Position numbers and translations under genes: made by a program | The notes under the pieces: generated by a model | Databases searched by the model: none | What the model was told of the DNA's origin: nothing | Seen by the model: the letters and a program-made list of their open reading frames with translations, nothing else | Shown here: positions 14,012 to 22,343 of the stretch, piece after piece | How the letters are laid out: every line of letters starts with the position of its first letter | Numbering within the stretch: position 1 is the stretch's first letter | Assembly (NCBI GenBank): GCA_015057405.1 | Contig: SVEK01000024.1 | Coordinates: 1-45,658, forward strand | Origin: Lachnospiraceae bacterium | Lineage (GTDB): Bacteria > Bacillota > Clostridia > Lachnospirales > Lachnospiraceae | Direction: 5' to 3' | DNA: 45,658 nucleotides

Positions 14012-16873
14012 TCAATCCTTTGTAACTATGATGCGCTTGATTACAAGACCATCGATACAAGAACCACTAATACACTTTACAGTTAAATAATCACAACCAC
14101 CCGTTGCCGTAAACTGGAATGTTTCGTCAAATTCACCTTTTTCTAAATTACTGCTGTCAAATTTTTTATAAGTTTGTCCTGACAAAGCTTCCGTACAAAA
14201 TGTACTATGACCATTTCCTATCCATACTCGGAAGCCATTATTACCGGACCATTCACCAATCATTCTGACTGTTACTGTTTCTCCTGAAGCAACATTCTCC
14301 CTTAAATTGTACCAACTATAAGCTTCCTGTGTATCATTTATATTAACCTGATAATTAACAGGATCCCAGCAACCGGAAGAACCTTGAATCGTAGAAAGAT
14401 CAATTTCCCCATCCTCCAATTCAGGCCTTTCCTGAATTACAACAGGTTTGTAATACACAGATGTTATCTCCAAATCTTTGATTGACTGACCCGACGGCGG
14501 ACATAACGTAATCTTACCATAGGTATCTACCGCGTCTGCTCCTGATACAGCCTGTGTCAGTGTTATAGTCTTTGAAAATCCAACTCCACTGTTACCTGCA
14601 GATAATGTCTGAACATCAGACGTACGTGTCCCCCATCTTCCGCCAGACCAGGTTCGGAACGATACATCATTACTATAAGATATACCTGCAACACACACCT
14701 GCATTGCCTGAGTTTTATCATATTCTTTATCTAATTTAAACTCAGCATAACAATCTGAACCATTTACAATAACACTGCTATAATCGCTAATATAAGCAGA
14801 AGGACCAAGTACTACATCTTTCGCCAAATCAACTTCAGTCCAGCCTTCTCCTTCCGGAGCCTGAGGGGCAGGCGGAGCCGGTCTAGGAGTTGCTTGTACT
14901 AAACATTTATAGTACACAGCTGTTATCTCCATGTCTTTAATCGACTGACCAAACGACGGTCCACATATTGTAATCTTATTAAAAGTCTCTACCGGGTCCG
15001 CTCCTGATGAAGCCTGTGTCAACGTTACAGTCTTTGAAAATCCAACACCACTACTACCTGCTGTCATCGTCTCAGCACCGGATGTACGGGATGAATTTCT
15101 TCCGCCACTCCAAACTCGGAATGATACATCATTGCTATAGGCTATACCTGCAACACACACCTGCATTGACTGAGTTTTATCATATGACTTATCTAATTCA
15201 ACCTCAATACTGTCTGAACCATTAGCAATAATACTGCTATAATTGCTAATATAAGCCGGATTACCAAGTACTACATCTTTCGCCAAATCAACTTCAGTCC
15301 AGCCTTCTCCTTCCGGAGCCTGAGGAGCAGGCGGAGCCGGTCTAGGAGTTGCTGTAATAATCTCCCCTTTATCACTAAGCGTTATTGACTCAATTGTAAT
15401 TGTAGCATTTGCCGGAATGCCATACCATCTCATTGCAGAAAAGTACTTCTGATATCCGATACGTTCTTCATTAGCCTTAAGAACAACTTCACCCGAACCA
15501 TCTGTTATATTATTAGGGTGGTTGTTATCCTCACCATTCTCCCATGAAGGTGACGCAGTACCATATTTATTAACTCTTTGACTTCCGCCAAATCCGGATG
15601 CTGCACGATATTTTACTTTTACTTCTCTAAAGTTATTATTACTCCATATCCTCTGTGGGAACGAGAATCCGATTTCAAAATCAGTTCCCTTTGCAGAACT
15701 AATTGTATATGAACCATCTGAGTTCTTAATTGCCTGTGCATTTTCCGAACCATTTACTGACGTAACAACAGAATTTTCATCAAGTTTTATAGTGTACTCT
15801 GTCTTTTCATTATTCCATCCTGTAACAGGAGTATTAACATCAGGTGCTACTCCACTTAAACCGTCTACAATTCTATATATTTTAAGATTCTTTAACTTGT
15901 ACTCCTTTTCAGCGCCTACAGTAGATATATAATGGCATCCCTGAGTAGTATTAGCTACTCTAATCTGACAATTCTGCCACTCACCTGTACAGGTAATCTT
16001 CCTGCCATCATCACCATTATCCGGATTAGTTTCCCCCCAATTTAACATAACTATCTGTGTTTCTGCTTCCGCTTTAACATCAAATGAATATATGTATTTC
16101 TCAGTTTCAGCATTTATTGCACTACCCTGTTTTATATCAAATCCGATACCTTTACCGTCAGCATCTGTCATTACACTATAGTACGGAACATTTTCAGGTT
16201 CAGCAGCTGCTACATATGATTTTGTGCCTTTTGCAACGAATGCCGCTTCACTATACTTCCCTAAAACATCTGCACCCATACTATCAGAAAAAGTGTTATT
16301 ACTCATATTAAGCTCAGCAATTTTATATACTAATGCTCCTGCATAATTGCCGCTTTTAAGAAGCTCTAGTTCTTCTTCTAAAGAAGCTCCCATTGAACTG
16401 ACAACACCATCCACACTCCTACTTATCATTGGTGTCTGAGCAAAAATCTCTGAACTTTCAAGTTTCTTTACAAAACCTGTAAATTCGATCTCTCTGGCAG
16501 AATACTCCATAGGAATATTTGCAACTACAACTGTATACTGAACTTTATCAGCTTCTTTATCTACACTATATACAGACTGGTATTTCTTATCCTCTGTCGA
16601 AACAACTATTCCATCATTTAAACTACCTGCAATCTTTACCTTTACACCACAGGCACCTGCATAACTTGCATTTGATACCTCAATACCGACTCTTAATGAC
16701 TGGGTTCCTGTTTCATTACCATCTGTACGAAGCGTCGCCCCAAGCACTCTAACTTCCGGTTCAATCTCAGCTGCATGCCCCATATTTGCCGGAGATATTG
16801 CTATTACAGGCAACATCATCGCAGCCGAAATAATTGCAGCAAAAAACTTTTTGGTACACTTTGTTAATTTCAT
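14012..16873 (-). CDS. Large secreted multi-module protein with two near-identical modules
   Basis: Start chosen at ATG 16873 with GGAGGAG six bases upstream (953 residues). A signal peptide covers about 1-35. Next come an N-terminal beta domain (about 40-165), a region with EYIYSFDVKAEAETQIVMLNW that looks like a carbohydrate-binding beta sandwich, then two 153-residue modules. Each module opens with the proline-rich linker TPRPAPPAPQAPEGEGW and contains WTEVDLAKDVVLG and SNDVSFR(V/T)WSGGR. A divergent C-terminal module (WSGNNGFRVWIGNG) follows. No catalytic domain is recognisable. The modules look like carbohydrate-binding or adhesion domains; I cannot assign a CBM family. Confidence 0.8.
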   Translation of the reverse strand: MKLTKCTKKFFAAIISAAMMLPVIAISPANMGHAAEIEPEVRVLGATLRTDGNETGTQSLRVGIEVSNASYAGACGVKVKIAGSLNDGIVVSTEDKKYQSVYSVDKEADKVQYTVVVANIPMEYSAREIEFTGFVKKLESSEIFAQTPMISRSVDGVVSSMGASLEEELELLKSGNYAGALVYKIAELNMSNNTFSDSMGADVLGKYSEAAFVAKGTKSYVAAAEPENVPYYSVMTDADGKGIGFDIKQGSAINAETEKYIYSFDVKAEAETQIVMLNWGETNPDNGDDGRKITCTGEWQNCQIRVANTTQGCHYISTVGAEKEYKLKNLKIYRIVDGLSGVAPDVNTPVTGWNNEKTEYTIKLDENSVVTSVNGSENAQAIKNSDGSYTISSAKGTDFEIGFSFPQRIWSNNNFREVKVKYRAASGFGGSQRVNKYGTASPSWENGEDNNHPNNITDGSGEVVLKANEERIGYQKYFSAMRWYGIPANATITIESITLSDKGEIITATPRPAPPAPQAPEGEGWTEVDLAKDVVLGNPAYISNYSSIIANGSDSIEVELDKSYDKTQSMQVCVAGIAYSNDVSFRVWSGGRNSSRTSGAETMTAGSSGVGFSKTVTLTQASSGADPVETFNKITICGPSFGQSIKDMEITAVYYKCLVQATPRPAPPAPQAPEGEGWTEVDLAKDVVLGPSAYISDYSSVIVNGSDCYAEFKLDKEYDKTQAMQVCVAGISYSNDVSFRTWSGGRWGTRTSDVQTLSAGNSGVGFSKTITLTQAVSGADAVDTYGKITLCPPSGQSIKDLEITSVYYKPVVIQERPELEDGEIDLSTIQGSSGCWDPVNYQVNINDTQEAYSWYNLRENVASGETVTVRMIGEWSGNNGFRVWIGNGHSTFCTEALSGQTYKKFDSSNLEKGEFDETFQFTATGGCDYLTVKCISGSCIDGLVIKRIIVTKD
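14435..15353 (-). repeat. Two tandem 459-bp modules in the large secreted protein
   Basis: The linker sequence containing GTCTAGGAGTTGC recurs at 14881 and 15340, a period of 459 bp (153 codons). The two modules match closely in protein, and the linker and WTEVDLAKDVVLG segments are nearly identical in DNA. Confidence 0.9.
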
Positions 16874-17095
16874 TGCTCTCCTCCACAAATAATTAATTAC
16901 TTCAACCTTCTCAATTACCCAATTATTACAATATACTAAACAACTCAACTACCGATTATGGTACCATAAACAAACATCCATGACAACAAATCTCACACCC
17001 TAATAACAGTGCCAATTCAAGGTGCAATTTTATCTAAATGTTATTATTTGTAATTAATTTTTATAATAAAAATACCCTTGTCAAACACCTTCTTT

Positions 17096-17131
17096 TTTTT
17101 CGCAAACTTCTTTTGCTTTTTCGCAAACTTC
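17096..17131. promoter_or_regulatory. Pair of direct repeats with 21-bp period upstream of the large secreted protein gene
   Basis: TTTTCGCAAACTTC occurs twice (core CGCAAACTTC at 17101-17110 and 17122-17131), exactly two helical turns apart. Read towards the minus-strand gene, the repeats are GAAGTTTGCG and are followed by a perfect TTGACA (17080-17085), though no -10 at ideal spacing follows it. The geometry suits an activator binding one face of the helix. The rest of 16874-17353 is AT-rich non-coding DNA in which I see no gene. Confidence 0.45.
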
Positions 17132-17353
17132 ATCCGAATTTTTCCATTAAAACCACAACAAATTACATATTATGGAAACTTTTAACAAACATAATATTTA
17201 CTATAATTTAATTATAATTTATATTTTTTTCTTTTATTTATAGTTGTAATATGTTACAGTTAATAATGCTCTTTGTACCCACTTAGTTTATTTGAAAAAA
17301 TATAAATACAAAGATGCTTCAACCCCAAAAAATATAAAGGAGAACCGTTACTT

Positions 17354-17650
17354 ATGAAGAACTCAAAAAAAGCCATTATCATAGTTCTTGCAATAACCTG
17401 CCTCATTGCTATTATTGCAATTGCATTACTGAAACCTTCATCAACTAGCACAAAAAATGAAACAGATACAACAAAACCAACTATACAAAATACAGATTTA
17501 ACCCCTGATTCAGCTGATACCGGCACATTCGAAACAGACATTTCCGACAATTCCCAAGATTCATCTACAGACAGTAACGATAGTGCGCTTTCAGACAATG
17601 AATCTACCGGAAAAGATAATATAATATCTTTCGATGATTTAAACAATTAA
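17354..17650 (+). CDS. Small membrane-anchored Ser/Thr/Asp-rich protein
   Basis: A 98-residue protein with one N-terminal transmembrane helix (about 6-26) and a highly polar, acidic, low-complexity extracellular tail rich in Ser, Thr and Asp. AAGGAG lies 11 bases upstream of the ATG, a little far. There is no lipobox and no known domain. It could be an anchored spacer or an exported small protein. It stands just upstream of the leader-like peptide gene but is separated from it by 210 bases holding a palindrome and promoter, so they are probably separate units. Confidence 0.6.
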   Translation: MKNSKKAIIIVLAITCLIAIIAIALLKPSSTSTKNETDTTKPTIQNTDLTPDSADTGTFETDISDNSQDSSTDSNDSALSDNESTGKDNIISFDDLNN

Positions 17651-17741
17651 TTATAACACTGATTAGTTTGTTATAAATCATCCATTAAACTTTTATTAAT
17701 TGTCTTTTTTTTCTTTTGTTATTAGCTTTAGTGTGCTACTA

Positions 17742-17762
17742 TGAAATTGAACTTCAATTTCA
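17742..17762. promoter_or_regulatory. Perfect 21-bp palindrome, candidate operator
   Basis: Arms TGAAATTGAA and TTCAATTTCA flank a single central C (17752) with no mismatch. It lies 22 bases upstream of the TATAAT at 17785, spanning the -35 region of the leader-like peptide gene. No T tract follows, so it is more likely a dimeric repressor or activator site than a terminator. The binding protein is unknown. Confidence 0.55.
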
Positions 17763-17784
17763 ATTACAATTCTCAACTTTATTT

Positions 17785-17790
17785 TATAAT
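17785..17790 (+). promoter_or_regulatory. -10 element of the leader-like peptide gene
   Basis: A perfect TATAAT 71 bases upstream of the start at 17862. The -35 position (17762-17767, AATTAC) is poor and touches the palindrome, in keeping with a regulated promoter. Confidence 0.5.
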
Positions 17791-17861
17791 GATATACTAA
17801 AACAATTATCCTATTTTACAAACTATATTTGTATTTTAAAAGAAAGGATGGAGTTTTTGTA

Positions 17862-18017
17862 ATGAAAAAAACATATCAGGAGCTTGAGATTTCAGTTGTT
17901 AAATTTGACAACGAAGACATTGTTACAGCATCACTTAACAATGTATCATCGCTTAATTCTATGGGAGACAACAACCTTCTATGGAGTGATTTGTTGGGTG
18001 AAGATAATAATGATTAA
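17862..18017 (+). CDS. 51-residue leader-like peptide, candidate RiPP precursor
   Basis: Start chosen at ATG 17862; GGATGGAG lies upstream at normal spacing, whereas an in-frame ATG at 17829 has no such site. The N-terminal half (MKKTYQELEISVVKF then DNEDIVTAS) resembles the MKKxYxxPxLEV-type leaders of Firmicute lasso peptides, without the proline. The C-terminal half is a Ser/Asn/Asp-rich core (SLNNVSSLNSMGDNNLL) ending in an acidic tail. Related short peptides are common near PqqD-type genes in Lachnospiraceae. It is the only leader-like peptide in the window and so a candidate substrate of the PqqD/kinase cassette 5 kb away; that link is inference. Confidence 0.6.
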   Translation: MKKTYQELEISVVKFDNEDIVTASLNNVSSLNSMGDNNLLWSDLLGEDNND

Positions 18018-18056
18018 TTATTGATTGGTTACAATTTATTTCATAATGTGTTTCAA

Positions 18057-18095
18057 AAAAGGTCTGCGGGTATACATAAAACCCACAGACCTTTT
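18057..18095. terminator. Bidirectional terminator between the leader-like peptide and GH27 genes
   Basis: AAAAGGTCTG-C-GGGT (18057-18071) pairs with ACCC-A-CAGACCTTTT (18081-18095), one mismatch in 15 pairs, with A/T flanks on both sides. Confidence 0.8.
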
Positions 18096-18143
18096 ATTAT
18101 TCATAGAAGGTTCTCACTTTTGCAATCCTGAATATAATCAGAA

Positions 18144-19460
18144 TCAGCCCAACCTGTATAATTTTGCAGCATGCGCTCTGATGTTATCTGTAATCTTTCC
18201 TCCACTTGATTGGAACTGTGCAAGATCATACTTATCTCCTGTCCACAGTTCTTCGATTTCTTTAACACTGTCAAAATCAAAGTCTGCTAATCCTGCAACC
18301 GAATTAAGCTCCACTGATACTTCCCTGTCTTCTTCACTAAGGTTAAACAATGCAACATATGGACAACCAACACCCTCTTTATAGCTGTACCACACAGCCT
18401 GATTGTCGTCCTTCATTATTTGGACAGGAGTTTGCGTACTTAACTGTTCGTCACTTACCATCTCAAGTACTTTTGCATTGGTCAAAAGCTTAAATGTCCA
18501 TTCGTCAAGATCAGGAAGATTAGCACCTATCATAAGCGGTGACCTGAACAGACACCACAAAGTCATCATTGTAATCTGTTCATCTTTGGTAAATCGTGTA
18601 TCTCTTATTTCCCCAAATCCCTTTCCAAGCTTACCAACAGGTATCATATCGCAGTCCGGATAACCACCGGCCTTTACATGATCCTGCCATATCTCACATC
18701 TGTCAAACATATTACGCAACAAATCCCATCTGTCCCAGAAATCATCTGTAATACGCCACATGTTCGAATACTCATTGTAAAACCATGCTTCTTCCGGTTT
18801 TGCAGGTCCCGGTGACAGACTAAGCACCATATTACGGCCACTATTTTTAATAGCCTTACTAAGCATCTTAATCTCTTCCTTGGATGTATGAGCATCCATA
18901 CGACATATATCATCACATTTTATAAAGTCAACACCCCATTCGGCATACAGCTTGCATATTGAATCATAATACAACTGAGCCTCAGGTTTTTCTACACAAA
19001 GTCCATACATATCAGGATTCCAATAACAAATATTATAAGGGTTCGCTATATCGTCAGCTGTGATATCAGTTCCAAGCAATGCCATCCTCTTGTGAGCAGC
19101 AATTCTCGGGATACCACGCATGATATGAATACCGAACTTAAGTCCAAGACTATGTACATAATCTGCAAGAGGCTTAAAGCCGACTCCGTTAACTGCAGAT
19201 GGGAAACGCTGCGGACATGGCAAAAGACGTGAGTACTCATCAATCTCAACATCCTCAAAAGGAATATACTGATGTTCAGCTCTTCTGGTTCCTGCATTGT
19301 ATGAATACCATTCAATATCAACAACTACATATTCCCAACCATACTTTTTCATATTCTTAGCCATATATTCCGCATTGGCCTTAACCTGTTCTTCATCAAC
19401 AGTAGTGTCATAATAATCGTAACTGTTCCAGCCCATAGGCGGCGTCTTAATATTATTCAT
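18144..19460 (-). CDS. GH27 alpha-galactosidase
   Basis: Hydrolyses terminal alpha-galactosides (melibiose, raffinose family, galactomannan side chains). The 438-residue (beta/alpha)8 enzyme starts with the family hallmark PPMGWNSYDYY. The nucleophile is Asp183 in FIKCDDIC and the acid/base Asp240 in MWRITDDFW. WCLFRSPLMIGANLPDLDEWT, near the end of the barrel, is also typical, and a C-terminal beta domain follows. There is no signal peptide, so it acts on imported oligosaccharides. GGAGG lies nine bases before the ATG. It appears monocistronic, with an extended -10 promoter upstream and a terminator downstream. Confidence 0.93.
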   Translation of the reverse strand: MNNIKTPPMGWNSYDYYDTTVDEEQVKANAEYMAKNMKKYGWEYVVVDIEWYSYNAGTRRAEHQYIPFEDVEIDEYSRLLPCPQRFPSAVNGVGFKPLADYVHSLGLKFGIHIMRGIPRIAAHKRMALLGTDITADDIANPYNICYWNPDMYGLCVEKPEAQLYYDSICKLYAEWGVDFIKCDDICRMDAHTSKEEIKMLSKAIKNSGRNMVLSLSPGPAKPEEAWFYNEYSNMWRITDDFWDRWDLLRNMFDRCEIWQDHVKAGGYPDCDMIPVGKLGKGFGEIRDTRFTKDEQITMMTLWCLFRSPLMIGANLPDLDEWTFKLLTNAKVLEMVSDEQLSTQTPVQIMKDDNQAVWYSYKEGVGCPYVALFNLSEEDREVSVELNSVAGLADFDFDSVKEIEELWTGDKYDLAQFQSSGGKITDNIRAHAAKLYRLG

Positions 19461-19501
19461 AATTCGTTATCCTCCAAGAGTTATTTTTTACACTGTATGT
19501 G

Positions 19502-19510
19502 ATTATATCA
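19502..19510 (-). promoter_or_regulatory. Extended -10 promoter of the GH27 gene
   Basis: On the minus strand TGATATAAT gives a perfect -10 with TG extension about 40 bases upstream of the start; no good -35 is present. Confidence 0.5.
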
Positions 19511-19605
19511 TAGTAATTTTTCTTTTGTATATGATTTATTGTATTGATTAACAGATAATTCTGTGAAGAAAGCCTTACATAAAATAATTCTGTCGGAAAT
19601 ATTTT

Positions 19606-19636
19606 AGGCTCGTCATCACATCGCGACAACGAGCCT
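19606..19636 (-). terminator. Terminator of the pentose operon
   Basis: AGGCTCGT (19606-19613) and ACGAGCCT (19629-19636) form a perfect 8-bp stem around 15 bases. On the minus strand it is followed by TAAAATATTTCC, a weak T tract, about 50 bases after the transketolase stop. Confidence 0.6.
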
Positions 19637-19686
19637 TATTATAATACTTTGTAATTATTCTGTTATTGAATTAATCTAACTGCCAA

Positions 19687-20628
19687 TTAAGCCATGAATG
19701 CTTTAACTTTAGCATAGATACCGGCAGCATCAAGACCATACTTTTTAATAAGCTCTACAGCAGGACCTGACTCACCAAATGTATCTTCAACACCAATCTT
19801 AAGAGTCTTAGTTGGGCACTTCTCTGAAAGCACATCACATACAGCACTTCCGAGACCACCGATAATTGAATGTTCTTCAATTGTTACAACCTTACCGGTC
19901 TCTTTAGCTGCTGAAAGTACGAGTTCCTCATCAAGCGGCTTAATTGTATGAATATTAATAACCTTAGCATCAATACCATCTTCTGCTAACATTTTAGCTG
20001 CTTCAAGTGCCTCAGCAACCTCAAGTCCTGAAGCGATAAGGGCAACATCCTTTCCTTCACGAAGAACAATACCTTTACCAATCTCAAATTTGTAATCAGG
20101 AACATCATTGATTACAGGCACTGCAAGACGCCCAAATCTAAGATAACATGGACCCTCCATATCAAGAGCTGCCTTAACTGCTGCCTTAGCTTCAACATCA
20201 TCTGCAGGAACAATAACTGTCATTCCAGGAATTGTTCTCATAAGAGCAACGTCTTCACAACACTGATGTGAAGCACCATCTTCTCCAACTGAAATACCTG
20301 CATGTGTAGCACCAATCTTAACGTTAAGATGTGGATATCCGATTGAGTTACGAACCTGCTCAAATGCACGTCCTGCAGCAAACATAGCAAATGAACTCAT
20401 GAATGGAATCTTACCTGTTGTAGCAAGTCCGGCAGCAATACCGGCCATGTTACACTCAGCAATACCACAATCAATATGTCTCTCCGGGAAAGCCTTCTTA
20501 AATACGCCTGTCATTGTAGCTCCTGCAAGGTCTGCGTCAAGAACTACAAGGTCCTTATATTCTGCACCGAACTCTGCGAGTGCATTACCATAACTCTGTC
20601 TTGTTGCAATCTTCTTTACTTCTGACAC
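19687..20628 (-). CDS. Transketolase, C-terminal subunit (split form)
   Basis: The 313-residue second half of a split transketolase: pyrimidine-binding domain plus C-terminal domain. ATRQSYGNALAE, HIDCGIAECNMAGIAAGLA (with the activating Glu), GEDGASHQCCEDVALMRTIPGM and EEHSIIGGLGSAV are characteristic. The start is a GTG 13 bases inside the end of the N-terminal subunit gene, with AGGTGA six bases before it, indicating coupled synthesis of a two-chain enzyme. It moves two-carbon units between sugar phosphates in the non-oxidative pentose phosphate pathway. Confidence 0.93.
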   Translation of the reverse strand: MSEVKKIATRQSYGNALAEFGAEYKDLVVLDADLAGATMTGVFKKAFPERHIDCGIAECNMAGIAAGLATTGKIPFMSSFAMFAAGRAFEQVRNSIGYPHLNVKIGATHAGISVGEDGASHQCCEDVALMRTIPGMTVIVPADDVEAKAAVKAALDMEGPCYLRFGRLAVPVINDVPDYKFEIGKGIVLREGKDVALIASGLEVAEALEAAKMLAEDGIDAKVINIHTIKPLDEELVLSAAKETGKVVTIEEHSIIGGLGSAVCDVLSEKCPTKTLKIGVEDTFGESGPAVELIKKYGLDAAGIYAKVKAFMA

Positions 20629-21452
20629 AGCTCGTCACCTACTTTCTTCAAATCTTCCATTGCTACTGCATACTCATCATCATTTGGAGCCTTGCCATGC
20701 CATCCGGCTTGACCTTCCATGAATGATACACCTTTACCCTTAGTTGTCTTAGCAATAATTGCAGTTGGCATACCCTTAGTCTCTTTTGCTTTCTTAAATG
20801 CAGCATCAATTTCATCGAAATCATGTCCGTCAATGTTAATAACATTGAAGTTAAATGCCTTAAACTTCTCATCAATAGGATATGGTGAACATACATCATC
20901 AATCTTACCATCAATCTGGAGACCATTGTTATCAACGATAACAACAAGATTGTCAAGGTTACGATGTCCAGCGAACATTGCAGCCTCCCAAACCTGTCCC
21001 TCCTGAATCTCACCATCTCCAAGAAGTGTGTAAACTCTGTAATCATCGCCTGAAAGCTTAGCTGAAAGTGCCATACCTACAGCACATGATATACCCTGTC
21101 CAAGTGAACCACTTGACATATCTACACCCGGTACATCATTCATATTAGGATGTCCCTGAAGGTATGAACCTGTATGACGAAGTGTTGTAAGGTCCTCTAC
21201 AGGGAAGAAACCTCTGTTAGCAAGAGCTGAATAGTAACCAGGAGCTGTATGTCCCTTTGACAATACAAATCTGTCTCTATCTGCCTTACGAGGATTCTCA
21301 GGGTCGATATTCATCTCTTCAAAATACAGATATGTATAAATATCTGCAGCTGAAAGAGATCCACCCGGATGTCCGGACTTTGCACTGTGAACAGCAGTTA
21401 CAATGCCTTTGCGGACTTCATTTGCTGTTTTCATTAATTCTAACTTATCCAT
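20616..21452 (-). CDS. Transketolase, N-terminal (thiamine diphosphate-binding) subunit
   Basis: The 278-residue first half of a split transketolase. It shows SAKSGHPGGSLSAADI, SKGHTAPGYYSALA, GSLGQGISCAVGMA and the diphosphate/Mg motif GDGEIQEGQVWEAAMFAGHRNLDNLVVIVDNN. AAAGGTGA precedes the ATG. It lies 83 bases downstream of araD, so the operon runs araD, then the two transketolase halves: a pathway from ribulose 5-phosphate to xylulose 5-phosphate and on to glycolytic intermediates. Confidence 0.93.
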   Translation of the reverse strand: MDKLELMKTANEVRKGIVTAVHSAKSGHPGGSLSAADIYTYLYFEEMNIDPENPRKADRDRFVLSKGHTAPGYYSALANRGFFPVEDLTTLRHTGSYLQGHPNMNDVPGVDMSSGSLGQGISCAVGMALSAKLSGDDYRVYTLLGDGEIQEGQVWEAAMFAGHRNLDNLVVIVDNNGLQIDGKIDDVCSPYPIDEKFKAFNFNVINIDGHDFDEIDAAFKKAKETKGMPTAIIAKTTKGKGVSFMEGQAGWHGKAPNDDEYAVAMEDLKKVGDELCQK

Positions 21453-21535
21453 TTCAAATCACCTTTCATATAATATATTAATCCATAAATCCCTGCATCA
21501 ACAGGATGCCAAAAAAACACCGGTAAAGCGTCTCT

Positions 21536-22234
21536 TTAGTGTTCTCCACCCTGTCCGTAATATGCATTAGGACCATGCTTTCTATAATAATGCTTGTCCA
21601 TTATATACTGCGGTGCTGCCTGGGCATTAGGATTGATTCCATATGTAATATACGCCATCTCAGCAACCTTTTCCATAACTACTGAATTATAAACTGCCTC
21701 AGCAGGATTCTTACCCCATGCAAACGGTCCGTGATTCTTAACAACAACTCCCGGAATAGCCATCGGGTCTTTTCCTTCAAATGTTTCAACGATAACATTA
21801 CCTGTATTAATCTCATATGCATCCTTAACTTCCTCAGCAGTGAGACTTCTTGTACAAGGAATATCTCCAAAGAAATAATCTGCATGTGTTGTACCAAGTG
21901 CAGTTATCGGTCTTCCTGCCTGAGCAAAAGAAACTGCATGTACTGAATGAGTATGTACGATACCACCCATCTGCGGAAATGCTTTATACAATACAATATG
22001 AGTCGGAGTATCTGATGATGGACGAAGCTTACCCTCAACAACATTGCCGCTAAGATCAACAACAACCATATCCTCAGGTTTCATCTCGTCATAATCAACA
22101 CCACTTGGCTTAATTACAACAAGACCCTTGTCGCTGTCAATACCGCTGACATTACCCCAGGTATAAATTACCATTCCTTTTCTCCAAAGCTCCATGTTAG
22201 CTTCATATACTTTTTCTTTTAATTCTGATAACAT
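21536..22234 (-). CDS. araD: L-ribulose-5-phosphate 4-epimerase
   Basis: Zinc-dependent class II aldolase-fold epimerase that turns L-ribulose 5-phosphate into D-xylulose 5-phosphate in arabinose breakdown. [16 protein letters not shown] followed by TWGNVSGID is the family's N-terminus, so I place the start at 22234 (232 residues, normal length). An ATG five codons upstream has AAAGGA with almost no spacer. Zinc ligands lie in HTHSVHAVS and [11 protein letters not shown]. Paralogues act on other pentose phosphates (UlaF, SgbE), so the sugar is likely but not certainly arabinose; no araA or araB is in the window. Confidence 0.88.
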   Translation of the reverse strand: MLSELKEKVYEANMELWRKGMVIYTWGNVSGIDSDKGLVVIKPSGVDYDEMKPEDMVVVDLSGNVVEGKLRPSSDTPTHIVLYKAFPQMGGIVHTHSVHAVSFAQAGRPITALGTTHADYFFGDIPCTRSLTAEEVKDAYEINTGNVIVETFEGKDPMAIPGVVVKNHGPFAWGKNPAEAVYNSVVMEKVAEMAYITYGINPNAQAAPQYIMDKHYYRKHGPNAYYGQGGEH

Positions 22235-22300
22235 AATACTTTGTAACATTCCTTTCTTAGTGATAATAAACTACATTACTGATATCCAACATAATTCAAC

Positions 22301-22329
22301 ATTATATCAAGTTATGGTATCTTGTACAA
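22301..22329 (-). promoter_or_regulatory. Promoter of the araD-transketolase operon with an overlapping palindrome
   Basis: On the minus strand TTGTAC (22324-22329) is followed after 17 bases by TATAAT (22301-22306), preceded by TG. The -35 lies inside the palindrome CTTGTACAAG (22321-22330). TTGTAC/GTACAA are half-sites like those of the AraR box of Bacillus, so sugar-responsive repression is a reasonable guess. Confidence 0.6.
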
Positions 22330-22343
22330 GTCTTTTTTCATTA

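Noticed and set aside
13791..14090. Plus-strand 99-codon frame
   Set aside because: It runs through the strong terminator hairpin and into the end of the large secreted protein gene; no ribosome binding site.
14435..15353. Regular repeats checked as a CRISPR array
   Set aside because: The period is 459 bp and in-frame coding; no array of 25-40-bp repeats with unique spacers occurs anywhere in the window.
20663..21046. Minus-strand 127-codon frame inside the transketolase gene
   Set aside because: It is a shifted reading of the well-supported transketolase N-terminal subunit.
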